In this document: in pieces, positions 35,958-44,780 of the stretch | How the letters are laid out: each line of letters starts with the position of its first letter | Position numbering within the stretch: the stretch's first letter is position 1 | NCBI RefSeq assembly: GCF_023208015.1 | Contig: NZ_CP051627.1 | Location: 1,488,001 to 1,552,000, forward strand | DNA from: Thermobifida alba | GTDB lineage: Bacteria; Actinomycetota; Actinomycetes; Streptosporangiales; Streptosporangiaceae | Length of the DNA: 64,000 bases | Reading direction: 5' to 3' | Position numbers and translations under genes: made by a program | The notes under the pieces: generated by a model | What the model was told of the DNA's origin: nothing | What the model saw: the letters and a program-made list of their open reading frames with translations, nothing else | The model's database searches: none

Positions 35958-36240
35958 TCGTCGATGCTGTCGGCATTGAAGCGGGTGGGCTCGCCCAGGA
36001 CGATCTCGCCGTTCTCACCGATCTCGTAGCCGCCCGGGTGTCCGGCGCGGTGAAGGTCTGGCCCGCCTCGCCGGTGATCTGCCCGACGACCAGTACCGCG
36101 CCCGCGTACCCGGGGGAGGCCATGTCCTTGGGGTTCCACAGCGCGACCCCCTCGACGGTGCCGTCGGCAACGTACTCGCACATCTGGTTGAGGGCGCCCC
36201 TGCCCCTGTGGTCGGAGTCGCTGAGGTGGCGGGCCGCCGA
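35958..36240 (-). pseudogene. rhaS: Remnant of rhamnose ABC transporter substrate-binding protein
   Basis: The last part of a RhaS-like binding protein is split over two frames: ALNQMCEYVADGTVEGVALW, NPKDMASPGYAGAVLVVGQI and TGEAGQTFTAPDT in one, then GGYEIGENGEIVLGEPTRFN in another, with a frameshift near 36045. It ends ADSIDD, where a binding protein would stop, but runs straight into kinase sequence. Leader peptide and N-terminal lobe are gone. Confidence 0.68.
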
Positions 36241-36389
36241 GGACCGGTCGGGCACCGGACACCAGTTCACCTCTTGTGTGGTGCGGGTGGGGTGGAGGGG
36301 TGGCGGCCCGGCCGGTCGGCGGGGCCGTGCTCCGGCGGCGCCGGAGGCGGGCCGCGACGGTGGGCAGGACCACCGAGACGACCGGCAGC

Positions 36390-36570
36390 AGCCCGGTGGC
36401 GCGGTCGCACAGGGCGAGGCCCTCGCCGAAGCGGTGGGAGACGGACCGGATCGCCGTACCGGAGCCGCGCAGCGAACGCGCCGCGGTGAACAGCCGCTGC
36501 ACCTCCACTCCCGACAGCGCGGCGGCGGGCCCGTCCACGACCAGGACCCGGCGTTGTCGACGGGCGCGGG
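36390..36570 (-). pseudogene. Remnant of a sugar ABC transporter ATPase
   Basis: A short piece resembles the second half of an RbsA/RhaT-type ATPase domain: VLVVDGPAAALSGVEVQRLF (family VLI-DEPTAALS-VEV), RSLRGSGTAIRSVSHRFGEG and LALCDRAT. The Walker B glutamate is replaced by glycine (DGP for DEP), so even this piece is not functional. Its order ahead of the binding protein and kinase remnants matches a collapsed rhamnose uptake operon. Confidence 0.6.
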
Positions 36571-36595
36571 GCCACGGCGTCCTCCCTGACGGTTC

Positions 36596-37572
36596 GGAGC
36601 TTTCCGCGGCGACCGTGTCCAACGTCCTCAACCGCCCCGAGCGGGTGGCCGAGGCCACCCGGCTGCGGGTCGAGCAGGCGATCCGGGAGCTGGACTACGT
36701 GTGCGACTCCTCCGGCCGCAGCCTGCGCGCCGGCTGCAGCGACTCGGTCGGTCTGCTCGTGCCGGACGTCACCAACCCGTTCTTCACCACGGTCGCGCTG
36801 GGCGTGGAGGACCAGGCCGCCGAGTACGGCCTGACTGCTGAACTCGGCCGAGAGCCCCGAGCGGCAGCGGCGGTCGCTGCGCGTGCCGGCCGGGCACCGC
36901 GCGGCCGGGGCCGTGGTGCTGCCGGTCGACGACGACTTCACCGACCTGCTGTGGCTGCGGGAGCGCGGCATCCCGTGGGTGCTGCTGGACCGCGGCGACG
37001 TCGCGACCGAGGTGGGCAGCAGCGTGTGCGTGGACCACCGCGGCGGCGCCCTGGCCGCCGGACGCCGCCTGGTCGGCCTCGGACACGAGCGGATCGCGTT
37101 CGTGAGCGGGCCGCCGGCGCTGGAGCAGTGCCGCATCCGCCCGGCCGGGCTGCGTGACGCCCTCGCGGAGAACGGCGTGACCGCGGAGGACGCGGTGCGG
37201 GTGGTGCAGACCCCGTCGCTGACCGCCGACTCCGGGGAGAAGGCCGTCGACGAGGTGCGGGCGGCGGCCCCCGCCGCCCGCAGGCGGTGTTCTGCGCCAA
37301 CGACCAGCTCGCGCTCGGCCTGTGCTCAAGGGGCTGGGCGCCCGGGGGCTGAACGTGCCCGAGGACCTGTCGGTGGTGGGCTACGACGACACCGACGTGG
37401 CCGCCCTGGTCCATCCCGGGCTGACCACCGTCGCCCAGCCCGCCTACGGGATCGGCCGGGCGGCGATGCGTCTGCTGGCGGCCGGGATCGACGACCCCGG
37501 CCGCCCCCGCGGACGCCTGGTGTTCACCCCCGGCTCGTGGTGCGCGGGTCCACGGCCGCCCGCCGGGACTGA
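36596..37572 (+). pseudogene. Broken LacI-family regulator, divergent from the rhamnose remnants
   Basis: Pieces of one LacI-type repressor lie in successive frames. SAATVSNVLNRPERVAEATR and SDSVGLLVPDVTNPFFTTVA come first; after a shift near 36843, GAVVLPVDDDFTDLLWLRER and LVGLGHERIAFVSGPPALEQ; after a shift near 37275-37325, LNVPEDLSVVGYDDTDVAAL; and after a shift near 37525 the ending LVVRGSTAARRD. The first residues of the DNA-binding domain are missing. At least three frameshifts make it non-functional. It probably controlled the rhamnose genes. Confidence 0.82.
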
Positions 37573-37584
37573 CCCGCCGCCCCC

Positions 37585-37636
37585 TCTCCGCGCCCCCGCG
37601 GCGGAGAGCGGTGGGCGGCCGCGCGGCCGCCCACCG
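37585..37636. terminator. Double hairpin between convergent LacI remnant and xylA
   Basis: CTCTCCGC pairs with GCGGAGAG at 37585-37608. A perfect palindrome follows at 37609-37636 (CGGTGGGCGGCCGC and its complement, no loop). The xylA stop is 18 bases further on. Confidence 0.7.
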
Positions 37637-37653
37637 TCAGGGGCCGAGCAGGG

Positions 37654-38811
37654 TCAGCGCACGCCCAGGAGGTGGTCCAGGGCGAGCTGGTCGAGACGCT
37701 CGAAGTGGTAGCCGCGCTGCGTCACCGCGTCCAGGTCGATGTCCTCGGCGAGCAGGTCCTCCAGGCTCTCGCCCTCGTCGAGGGTGGGCTGCTGCAGCTC
37801 GAAGACCCGGGAGGCCTCCATGGCCGCCCGCACCTCGGGGTCGGCGCGGAAGGCCGCCGCCTTCTCCTTCATGATCAGGTAGTTGCGCATGCAGTTGCGC
37901 GCCGCCTCCCACACCCCGTCCATGTCCTCGGTGCGCGGGGTCTTGAAGTCGAAGTGCCGCGGACCGTCGTAGCCGCTGCTCTCCAGCAGGTTGACCAGGA
38001 AGAACGCGTCGCGCACGTCGCCGGCGCCGAAGCGCAGGTCCTGGTCGTACTTGACGCCGCGCTGGCCGTTGAGGTCGATGTGGAACAGCTTGCCGTGCCA
38101 CAGCGCCTGGGCCACCCCCTGGGTGAAGCTGAGCCCGGCCATCTGCTCGTGGCCGACCTCGGGGTTGAGCCCGACCATCTCGGGGTGCTCCAGCTCGTTG
38201 ATGAAGGCGATGGCGTGCCCGATGGTGGGCAGCAGCACGTCGCCGCGCGGCTCGTTGGGCTTGGGCTCGATGGCGAACCGCAGGTCGTAGCCCTTGGCGC
38301 GGACGTATTCGCACAGCACGTTGAACGCCTCGCGCAGCCGGTCCAGGGCTGCGGCGACGTCCTTGGCCGACTCGTACTCGGCGCCGTCCATGCCGCCCCA
38401 GCACACGTAGGTGCGCGCGCCCAGCTCGGCGGCCAGGTCGATGTTGCGCATCACCTTGCGCAGGGCGTAGCGGCGCACGTCGCGGCTGTTGGAGGTGAAG
38501 CCGCCGTCGCGGAACACCGGGTGGCTGAACAGGTTGGTGGTGACCATGGGAACGGACAGGCCGCTGTCCTCCAGCGCCCCGGTGAAGCGCTTGATGATCG
38601 CGTCGCGTTCGGCGGCGCTGCTGCCGTGCGGGACGAGGTCGTCGTCGTGGAAGGTGATGCCGTAGGCGCCCAGCTCGCTCAGCTTCCACACCGCGTCGAC
38701 CGGGTCGAGCGCGGGACGCACGGCCTCCCCGAAGGTGTTGTGGCCGCGCCATCCCACGGTCCACAGCCCGAAGCTGAACCGGTCCTCGGGAGTGGGCTGG
38801 TAGTTGCTCAT
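37654..38811 (-). CDS. xylA: Xylose isomerase
   Basis: The 385-residue TIM-barrel enzyme converts D-xylose to D-xylulose. It shows [20 protein letters not shown], the catalytic histidine region [56 protein letters not shown] with metal ligands, [20 protein letters not shown] and [20 protein letters not shown]. It is a class I (short, actinobacterial) form. ATG at 38811 follows AAAGAGG. It lies 35 bases downstream of xylB in the same operon. Confidence 0.97.
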   Translation of the reverse strand: MSNYQPTPEDRFSFGLWTVGWRGHNTFGEAVRPALDPVDAVWKLSELGAYGITFHDDDLVPHGSSAAERDAIIKRFTGALEDSGLSVPMVTTNLFSHPVFRDGGFTSNSRDVRRYALRKVMRNIDLAAELGARTYVCWGGMDGAEYESAKDVAAALDRLREAFNVLCEYVRAKGYDLRFAIEPKPNEPRGDVLLPTIGHAIAFINELEHPEMVGLNPEVGHEQMAGLSFTQGVAQALWHGKLFHIDLNGQRGVKYDQDLRFGAGDVRDAFFLVNLLESSGYDGPRHFDFKTPRTEDMDGVWEAARNCMRNYLIMKEKAAAFRADPEVRAAMEASRVFELQQPTLDEGESLEDLLAEDIDLDAVTQRGYHFERLDQLALDHLLGVR

Positions 38812-38846
38812 CTGTGCCTCTTTCATGGTTGTACGGGACTTGCGGT

Positions 38847-40235
38847 TCAGAGCCGGTCGCGGGCGGCGGCGTAGCGCTCCCGCACCTGCGGGGTGGGGTC
38901 GGCCTCGCTCACGGCGGTGACGGCGTTCTCCCACTCGGGCGGGGTCGGCCGGCCCGACAGCGCCCAGGCGGCCTGGCGGGCGGCGCCGTCGGCGACGTAC
39001 TCGCCCTCGGCGGGCACGGTGACGGGGCGGCCCAGGACCTGCGGGGCGATGGCGCGGACCGCGGCCGAGCGGGCGCCGCCGCCGATGAGCAGCACGCGGT
39101 TGACCGGCACGCCCTGGTCGACCAGGGCGTCCACGGCGTCGGCCAGGCCGCACAGCATGCCCTCGACGAAGGCGCGGGCCAGGTTGGCGGGGGTCAGGTT
39201 GGCGCGGGTCAGCCCGTCCAGGCGACCGGTGGCCTCGGGCAGGTCGGGGGTGCGCTCGCCGTCCAGGTAGGGCAGCAGCACCAGGCCGCCCGCACCGGGC
39301 TCGGCCGACAGCGCCAGCCGGTCGAACTCGGCGTGGGACACGCCCAGCGTTGCGGCCCCGGCGTCCAGGACGCGGGCGGCGTTGAGGGTGCACACCAGCG
39401 GCAGGAAGCGGCCGGTGGCGTCGGCGAACCCGGCGACGGCGCCGCTGGGGTCGGCGGTGGGCTTCTCGGCGACGGCGAAGGCGGTGCCGGAGGTGCCGAC
39501 GGAGACCACGACGTCGCCGGGGCGGGCGTCCAGGGCCAGTGCGGCGGCCATGTTGTCGCCCGTTCCCACGCCGACCACGCCGATGGACGGCAGTCCTTGG
39601 GCCCTGACCTCGCCGACCGTCTCGGCGGGGCCGGCCACGCGGGGCGTGCGCAGCTCCCGGCCGAAGGCCAGGGTGAGCAGGTCGGTGCGGTAGGCGCCGG
39701 TGGCGGGGTCGTAGTAGCCGGTGCCGGAGGCGTCACCGCGGTCGGTGACGGGCTCGGCCACACCGGTCAGCCGCTGGGTGAGCCAGTCGTGCGGCAGCAG
39801 GATGCTCTCGGCGCGCGCGGCGTTGCCGGGTTCGTGCTGGGCGAGCCAGCGCAGCTTGGTGACGGTGAAGCTGGCCACCGGCACCGAGCCGACGGCCCGG
39901 CTCCACTCGGCGGGGCCGCCGAGTTCGGCGACGAGGTCGGATGCCGCGCCCGCGGAGCGGGTGTCGTTCCACAGCAGCGCGTCGCGCACGGGCACGCCGT
40001 CGGCGTCGAGCGCGACCATGCCGTGCTGCTGGGCAGCGACGGAGAGGGCGGCGACGTCGTCGAGGAGGCCCCCCGAGGCGGCCTGGAGCAGGGCCTGCCA
40101 CCACGCCTGGGGGTTGACCTCGGTTCCGTCGGGGTGGGGGGCGCGGGCCTGCCGGACGAGGGCTCCGGTGTCGGCGTCGCGCACGACGATCTTGGTGGCC
40201 TGGGTGGAGGAGTCGACTCCGGCGACGAGCGGCAT
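38847..40235 (-). CDS. xylB: Xylulokinase
   Basis: The 462-residue FGGY kinase phosphorylates D-xylulose for the pentose-phosphate pathway. Visible motifs: [37 protein letters not shown] with [75 protein letters not shown] and [23 protein letters not shown] at 40235 follows AGAGAGG. It is the first gene of xylBA, divergent from a ROK repressor gene 151 bases away. Confidence 0.96.
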   Translation of the reverse strand: MPLVAGVDSSTQATKIVVRDADTGALVRQARAPHPDGTEVNPQAWWQALLQAASGGLLDDVAALSVAAQQHGMVALDADGVPVRDALLWNDTRSAGAASDLVAELGGPAEWSRAVGSVPVASFTVTKLRWLAQHEPGNAARAESILLPHDWLTQRLTGVAEPVTDRGDASGTGYYDPATGAYRTDLLTLAFGRELRTPRVAGPAETVGEVRAQGLPSIGVVGVGTGDNMAAALALDARPGDVVVSVGTSGTAFAVAEKPTADPSGAVAGFADATGRFLPLVCTLNAARVLDAGAATLGVSHAEFDRLALSAEPGAGGLVLLPYLDGERTPDLPEATGRLDGLTRANLTPANLARAFVEGMLCGLADAVDALVDQGVPVNRVLLIGGGARSAAVRAIAPQVLGRPVTVPAEGEYVADGAARQAAWALSGRPTPPEWENAVTAVSEADPTPQVRERYAAARDRL

Positions 40236-40268
40236 GCTGCCTCTCTTTGGTGGGACGGCTGGACATCT

Positions 40269-40292
40269 ATTAGTTTTGTGTTTGAACGAATT
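40269..40292. promoter_or_regulatory. A/T-rich imperfect inverted repeat in the xylB-xylR gap
   Basis: ATTAGTTTTG (40269-40278) and TGAACGAATT (40283-40292) form an imperfect inverted repeat in an otherwise GC-rich region, 33 bases upstream of xylB. ROK-family xylose repressors bind A/T-rich inverted repeats of this kind (TTAGTTTGTTT-like). The half-sites resemble those at 63877 beside the second ROK gene. Confidence 0.55.
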
Positions 40293-40386
40293 GGTTGTCA
40301 ATCCTCGGCGGGGCGGTAACCAGGAGACTGGTGGGAAAACACGGAGAAACGCCGTGGAGGGCGTGGAGCGGGAGGGGAGCCGCCGC

Positions 40387-41640
40387 ATGGTGGGCGCTAC
40401 CGAGGGACCGGCCGGATTCCAGGCCGTCAGGGAGACCAACCTGGGCATCGTGCTGCGCACGATCCGCACCAGCGCACCCTGTTCACGGGCGGTGGTCGCC
40501 GCGTCGACCGGACTGACCAAGGCCACCGTCTCCAGCCTGGTCGCCGAACTGATCGACCGGGGCCTGGTGTGCGAGACCGGGCTGGTCAACCAGCGCCGGG
40601 TGGGCCGCCCCGGCATGATGCTGACCATCAACGGCTCCACCCTGGTCGCGATCGGCCTGGAAGTCAACGTCGACTACCTCGCCCTGGCCACCGTGGACCT
40701 GCTGGAACGCGAGGTGATCACCCGCCACGTGGCCTTCGACGCCCGCGCCGCCGGCCCCGAGGAGTGCGCGGCCCGGCTGCGCGACCTGCTGCTGGAGGCC
40801 ACCGCCGACCCGCTGCTGCGCGACCGCCCGCTGCTGGGGGTGAGCGTGGGCGTGCCCGCGCTCGTCGACGTCGCCGCCGGAACCGTCACCAACGCCCCCA
40901 ACCTGGGCTGGCGCGACTTCCCCCTGAAGCAGCGGCTGACCGGCCTGCTGGCCGACACCGCGCTGGCCGGGGCGCCCGTGCTGGTCGACAACGACGCCAA
41001 CCTGGGCGCGGTCGCCGAGTACCGGGGCGGGCACCTGGCCCGCACCATGGACCTGGTGTACCTGACCGGCGAGGTCGGCATCGGCGCGGGCGTGCTCATG
41101 AACGGCGAACCGCTGCGCGGGGCGAGCGGATTCGCCGGGGAGATCGGGCACATCCCGCTGCTCAAGGACGGGCCGCGGTGCGCCTGCGGACAGCGCGGCT
41201 GCCTGGAGGCGCTCGCCGGACTCGACTCCATCCTGCGCCGCGCCGTCCCCGACCTGGTGCCCGACGGACCGGTGCGCGGCAGCGTCGTGGAGTCGCTGGT
41301 GGCCGAGACCGCGCGCCGCGCCGAAGCCGACGACCCCACCGCGCTGGACGCGCTGACCAGCGCCGGGGAGTGGCTGGGCCGCGCCGCGGCGACCCTGGTC
41401 AACCTGCTCAACCCCAGCGCCATCATCCTCGGCGGCTACTTCGTGCCGCTGTCGCCCTGGCTGCTGCCGCCGTGCCGCGAGGCGATGGCCGCGCACTCCT
41501 TCGCCCCCGACAGCGGCAACTGCCGCATCGAGCCGTCCACCCTGGGGCTGAGCGCCGCCGCCCGCGGCGGGGCCATGGCCCTCATCGACGCCCTGGACAC
41601 CGGTTCGCTCCCCCTGCCCCCGGGCAGCAACGCGGCCTGA
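40387..41640 (+). CDS. xylR: ROK-family xylose repressor
   Basis: The 417-residue protein has an N-terminal winged helix ([40 protein letters not shown]) and a ROK sugar-binding domain. That domain shows [40 protein letters not shown] and [20 protein letters not shown], then GCLEALAG, the intact zinc motif. Divergent transcription from xylBA identifies it as the xylose-responsive repressor of that operon. ATG at 40387 follows GGAGGGGAGC. Confidence 0.93.
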   Translation: MVGATEGPAGFQAVRETNLGIVLRTIRTSAPCSRAVVAASTGLTKATVSSLVAELIDRGLVCETGLVNQRRVGRPGMMLTINGSTLVAIGLEVNVDYLALATVDLLEREVITRHVAFDARAAGPEECAARLRDLLLEATADPLLRDRPLLGVSVGVPALVDVAAGTVTNAPNLGWRDFPLKQRLTGLLADTALAGAPVLVDNDANLGAVAEYRGGHLARTMDLVYLTGEVGIGAGVLMNGEPLRGASGFAGEIGHIPLLKDGPRCACGQRGCLEALAGLDSILRRAVPDLVPDGPVRGSVVESLVAETARRAEADDPTALDALTSAGEWLGRAAATLVNLLNPSAIILGGYFVPLSPWLLPPCREAMAAHSFAPDSGNCRIEPSTLGLSAAARGGAMALIDALDTGSLPLPPGSNAA

Positions 41641-41642
41641 CC

Positions 41643-41717
41643 CGGCCCGCACCGGCATGGTCCGGGGGCCATGGTCACGCGTCGGGCCTGTCCCTAGGGC
41701 CATACCGGTGCGGGCCG
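41643..41717. repeat. Large inverted repeat after xylR, related to sequence downstream of the Wadjet genes
   Basis: The arms at 41643-41660 and 41700-41717 (outer part CGGCCCGCACCGG) pair with one mismatch and can end the xylR transcript. The loop contains GTCACGCGTCGGGCCTGTCC (41674-41693), which resembles ATCACACGTCGGGCATGTCC at 50697-50716. The matching stretch is 26 of 32 bases. The two copies bracket the four-gene Wadjet operon. Confidence 0.55.
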
Positions 41718-41850
41718 CCGGCCGTTCATCCCTCGGGGCCGGTGGGGAAGGCGGCCCGCCCACGCCCGGGGCAGCCCCGGACCGTGACCGCTTCCGGCCA
41801 GTCACCGGTTTCCCGCAAAAGAGTCGGTCTGGTTGCTTATCGTGCGGAAC

Positions 41851-43446
41851 ATGGACGAACCCCACGGCGCCGGACCCGAGCCCTCCGGTCCGGGCGGTGA
41901 CGGCGCCTCCCCCACCGGGCCGTCCGGAGCCGCGCCGCCCGACTACGCACGGCTGACCGCCTACACCTACCTCACCGTGCCGGAACGGGCCGACTACATC
42001 GCTGTCATGCGGGTCTTCACCGGCACGCTGCTGGCCGACCTGTCCGCGCACGAAGTCGCCGAGAAACTCGCGCACAGCGGGGACCCCAAGCCTGTCGACC
42101 TGGTCGCGCTGCGCCTTGACCAGCTCCGTGCCTGGGGTGCGCTGCTGCCGAGCGCACGGCCGGTGCGCGCCGCGACCGTCACCGAGTACCAGCGCAGTCG
42201 GGGCCGCTACCAGCTCTCCCCCGCAGGGGAGATGGTGCAGCGGCACAGCGACGAACTCCTCGCCGCCGACTCCGTCCGCGAGGTGAGCCGGGAACTGCTG
42301 GGGCTGGTCGCCGAGGGGCTCACCGCCCTCCGCGACCTCGCCCAGGAGCCCGGCGGTGTCGCCGGACAGGACGCCCTGGGCCGCGTCTCCACGATCTTCG
42401 CCCAGTTCGAGCGGTTCGTGGAATCGGTCCGCGAGTTCTACGCCTACCTCGGCCACGTCCTCAACCGCTTCGACCTCGGCGACACCGAGTTCCGCGTCTT
42501 CAAGGACGTGCTGCTCGACTACGCCGAGACCATCACCGAGGACGTGGCCCGCCAGACCCCGGTGATCCGCGAAGCGCTCGACGGGCTGTGGCCGGTGCTG
42601 CCCGACCTGCTGGCCCGCATCGACGCCGCCGACCAAGGACTGAGCGCTCTCGGCGACTCCGACGTCCGCATCCGCCGCAGCAGCGGACGGCACCTGCGCG
42701 ACTGGCAGGAACTGCGCGGCTGGTTCATCGACTCCGGCGGACGGGGCAGCGGCGTCGGCCAACTGCGCCTGGCCACCATGAAGGCGCTGCAGTCGCTGCT
42801 GGGAAACGCCAAGCGGATGCTGCGCTCCTCCGCCATGGGAGAACTGTCTCGCCGCAACGACCTGCTCCGGCTCGCCCGGTGGGTCGACGCCGCCGACGAC
42901 TCCCAGGCTCACGACCTCGTCGCCGCCGCGTTCGGCATGTACGGGGTCCGCCACCTCGGCGGCGCCCGCGGTGACCGGGACACCGCCACCAGCTCCACCA
43001 GTTGGTGGCACGACGACCCCGTCGACGTCCCCGTCAGCATCCGCGAACGCGGCGACCGCAGGCCCCGGGGCGCGGTGCGGCGCGAAGGCGAGGACTACAC
43101 GCAAGCACGCCGGGACCTGCTGCGCACCGCCCGGGAACGGGAGGAGCGGCGCGCGGCCGGAGCCGCCGAACTGGTTGCGGCCGCGGGCCGGGAGGACACG
43201 GTCGTCTTCTCCGCCGCAGCGTTCGAACTCTTCAACGAACTGCTCGGACGCGCCATGGCCCAGCCGTCGGGAGAACCGGGTTCCCGCGTGTTCCGCACCG
43301 CCGACGCCGGTCTGCGCCTCAGCCTGGAAGTGCGTGAGCAGGCCGACCGGACCACGGTCGTGCACAGCCGCGGCGGCGACCTCGTCCTGGAGGGCTGCAC
43401 CGTCCACCTCAGCTCCTCCAGAACCCGGGAGGCGACCGGATCATGA
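41851..43446 (+). CDS. jetA: Wadjet JetA, TIGR02677/DUF2397 family
   Basis: The 531-residue protein matches the TIGR02677 pattern: RLTAYTYLTVPERADYIAVM, VALRLDQLRAWGALLPSARP, EFYAYLGHVLNRFDLGDTEF and GWFIDSGGRGSGVGQLRLAT. In the condensin-like JetABCD complex it takes the kleisin role, bridging the JetC ATPase heads. The complex extrudes DNA loops and leads to cleavage of circular plasmids. It is the first gene of the operon; its stop overlaps jetB (ATGA). ATG at 41851 has a weak GCGGAA in front; TTG at 41833 is an alternative. Confidence 0.9.
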   Translation: MDEPHGAGPEPSGPGGDGASPTGPSGAAPPDYARLTAYTYLTVPERADYIAVMRVFTGTLLADLSAHEVAEKLAHSGDPKPVDLVALRLDQLRAWGALLPSARPVRAATVTEYQRSRGRYQLSPAGEMVQRHSDELLAADSVREVSRELLGLVAEGLTALRDLAQEPGGVAGQDALGRVSTIFAQFERFVESVREFYAYLGHVLNRFDLGDTEFRVFKDVLLDYAETITEDVARQTPVIREALDGLWPVLPDLLARIDAADQGLSALGDSDVRIRRSSGRHLRDWQELRGWFIDSGGRGSGVGQLRLATMKALQSLLGNAKRMLRSSAMGELSRRNDLLRLARWVDAADDSQAHDLVAAAFGMYGVRHLGGARGDRDTATSSTSWWHDDPVDVPVSIRERGDRRPRGAVRREGEDYTQARRDLLRTAREREERRAAGAAELVAAAGREDTVVFSAAAFELFNELLGRAMAQPSGEPGSRVFRTADAGLRLSLEVREQADRTTVVHSRGGDLVLEGCTVHLSSSRTREATGS

Positions 43447-44780
43447 AACCACTGGCCGACGACCGCGCCGCCAAGGTCGAGATCCGCGAAGCGATGCGGC
43501 TGCTGCTGCGCACCCCGCTCCTCACCGCGCGGCGCGACCCCGAGGGGTTCGCCCTGGTCCGCAGGTATGCCGACGAACTCAAAAGCGAGTTCCACCAGTT
43601 CCTCGGCTACCGGCTGGTCGTCGAAGGCCGCTTCGCCCGCCTGCACAAGCCCGGTCTGGGCCCGGACTGCGGCCGCAGGCTCACCCGCGCCACCACCGGA
43701 ACCGTCTTCTCCCCGCGCACCTACACCTACCTGGTGCTCGCGCTCGCAGCCACCGTCACCGCCCCCGAGCAGATGCTGCTGTCCGAACTCGTCGCCGAGA
43801 TCCGACTCGCCGCGGCCGACGCCGCGATCGACCTCGGCGACCCCGACGGCGCCCAGAAACGGCACCTGACCGCCGCGCTGCGCACACTCATCGAATGGGA
43901 CGTGCTGACCGAGACCGAGGGCAGCGTCGACGCACTGCTCGCCGACGACGAGCGCGAAGCCCTGCTCACCATCGACACCGACCTCGCACGCCGCATCGTC
44001 AGCGGCCCGCTCGGCGCTTCCCGCACTCCCGAGGAGTTCCTCCGCGCCGCCGAACGTCCGGACCGCGACAGCCCCCGGCTCGCGGTACGGCGGCGCATCG
44101 TGGAAACCCCCGTCGTCTACCTGGACGACCTCGACGAGGCCGAACGCGCCTGGCTGCGCCGGAACCAGCGCCGCGAACAGCTCAACTTCCACGAGATCCT
44201 CGGCGCCGACCTGGAGATCCGCGCCGAGGGGGTCGCCCTGGTCCGTGACCAGGACGACTTCAGCGACATCGACTTCCCCGGAACGGGCACGGTCGCCCAG
44301 GCCGCGCTGCTGCTCGTCGAACGGCTGCTGGAGACCGAGCGCCCCGAACAGGCCGGCCATCCCGCCACGGGCGGCACACTCGTCATCGGGGTGGCCGTCC
44401 CCACCGAACGCCTCGACGCGATCCTGACCGACCTCGCGGCCGAGTACGCCTCGGCCTGGGCCAAAAGCTACGTCACCGACGTGAGCACGCTCCGCGCCGA
44501 CGTGTGCCGCCTGCTGTGCGACATGCGGCTCATGGCCCCCGTGGCCCCCACTCGGGCCGAACGCGCCGCTCGCGAGCGGGACACCGCCGCGGAACACCCC
44601 AATCGCCAGGTCACCGACGTGAGCAACGCACGCGGACAGCTCGCCACACCACCGCCCCGGCCCGAGGCAGGCCACTGGGTGCTCCTCGCCGCCGCGGCAC
44701 GCTACCGCCCCACCACGTCCGGCCGCACCGACCGGCCACGCCGACACACCACCCCCTCCCCGAAAGGCGGTGCCCGATGA
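43443..44780 (+). CDS. jetB: Wadjet JetB, TIGR02678/DUF2398 family
   Basis: The 445-residue protein matches TIGR02678: REAMRLLLRTPLLTARRDPE, FALVRRYADELKSEFHQFLG, YRLVVEGRFARLHKPGLGPD and the FSPRTYTYLVLALAATVTAP segment. In JetABCD it acts as the KITE-like subunit binding the kleisin. Its start overlaps the jetA stop and its stop overlaps the jetC start, so translation is coupled along the operon. The last 60 residues are Pro/Arg-rich and probably disordered. Confidence 0.9.
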   Translation: MKPLADDRAAKVEIREAMRLLLRTPLLTARRDPEGFALVRRYADELKSEFHQFLGYRLVVEGRFARLHKPGLGPDCGRRLTRATTGTVFSPRTYTYLVLALAATVTAPEQMLLSELVAEIRLAAADAAIDLGDPDGAQKRHLTAALRTLIEWDVLTETEGSVDALLADDEREALLTIDTDLARRIVSGPLGASRTPEEFLRAAERPDRDSPRLAVRRRIVETPVVYLDDLDEAERAWLRRNQRREQLNFHEILGADLEIRAEGVALVRDQDDFSDIDFPGTGTVAQAALLLVERLLETERPEQAGHPATGGTLVIGVAVPTERLDAILTDLAAEYASAWAKSYVTDVSTLRADVCRLLCDMRLMAPVAPTRAERAARERDTAAEHPNRQVTDVSNARGQLATPPPRPEAGHWVLLAAAARYRPTTSGRTDRPRRHTTPSPKGGAR

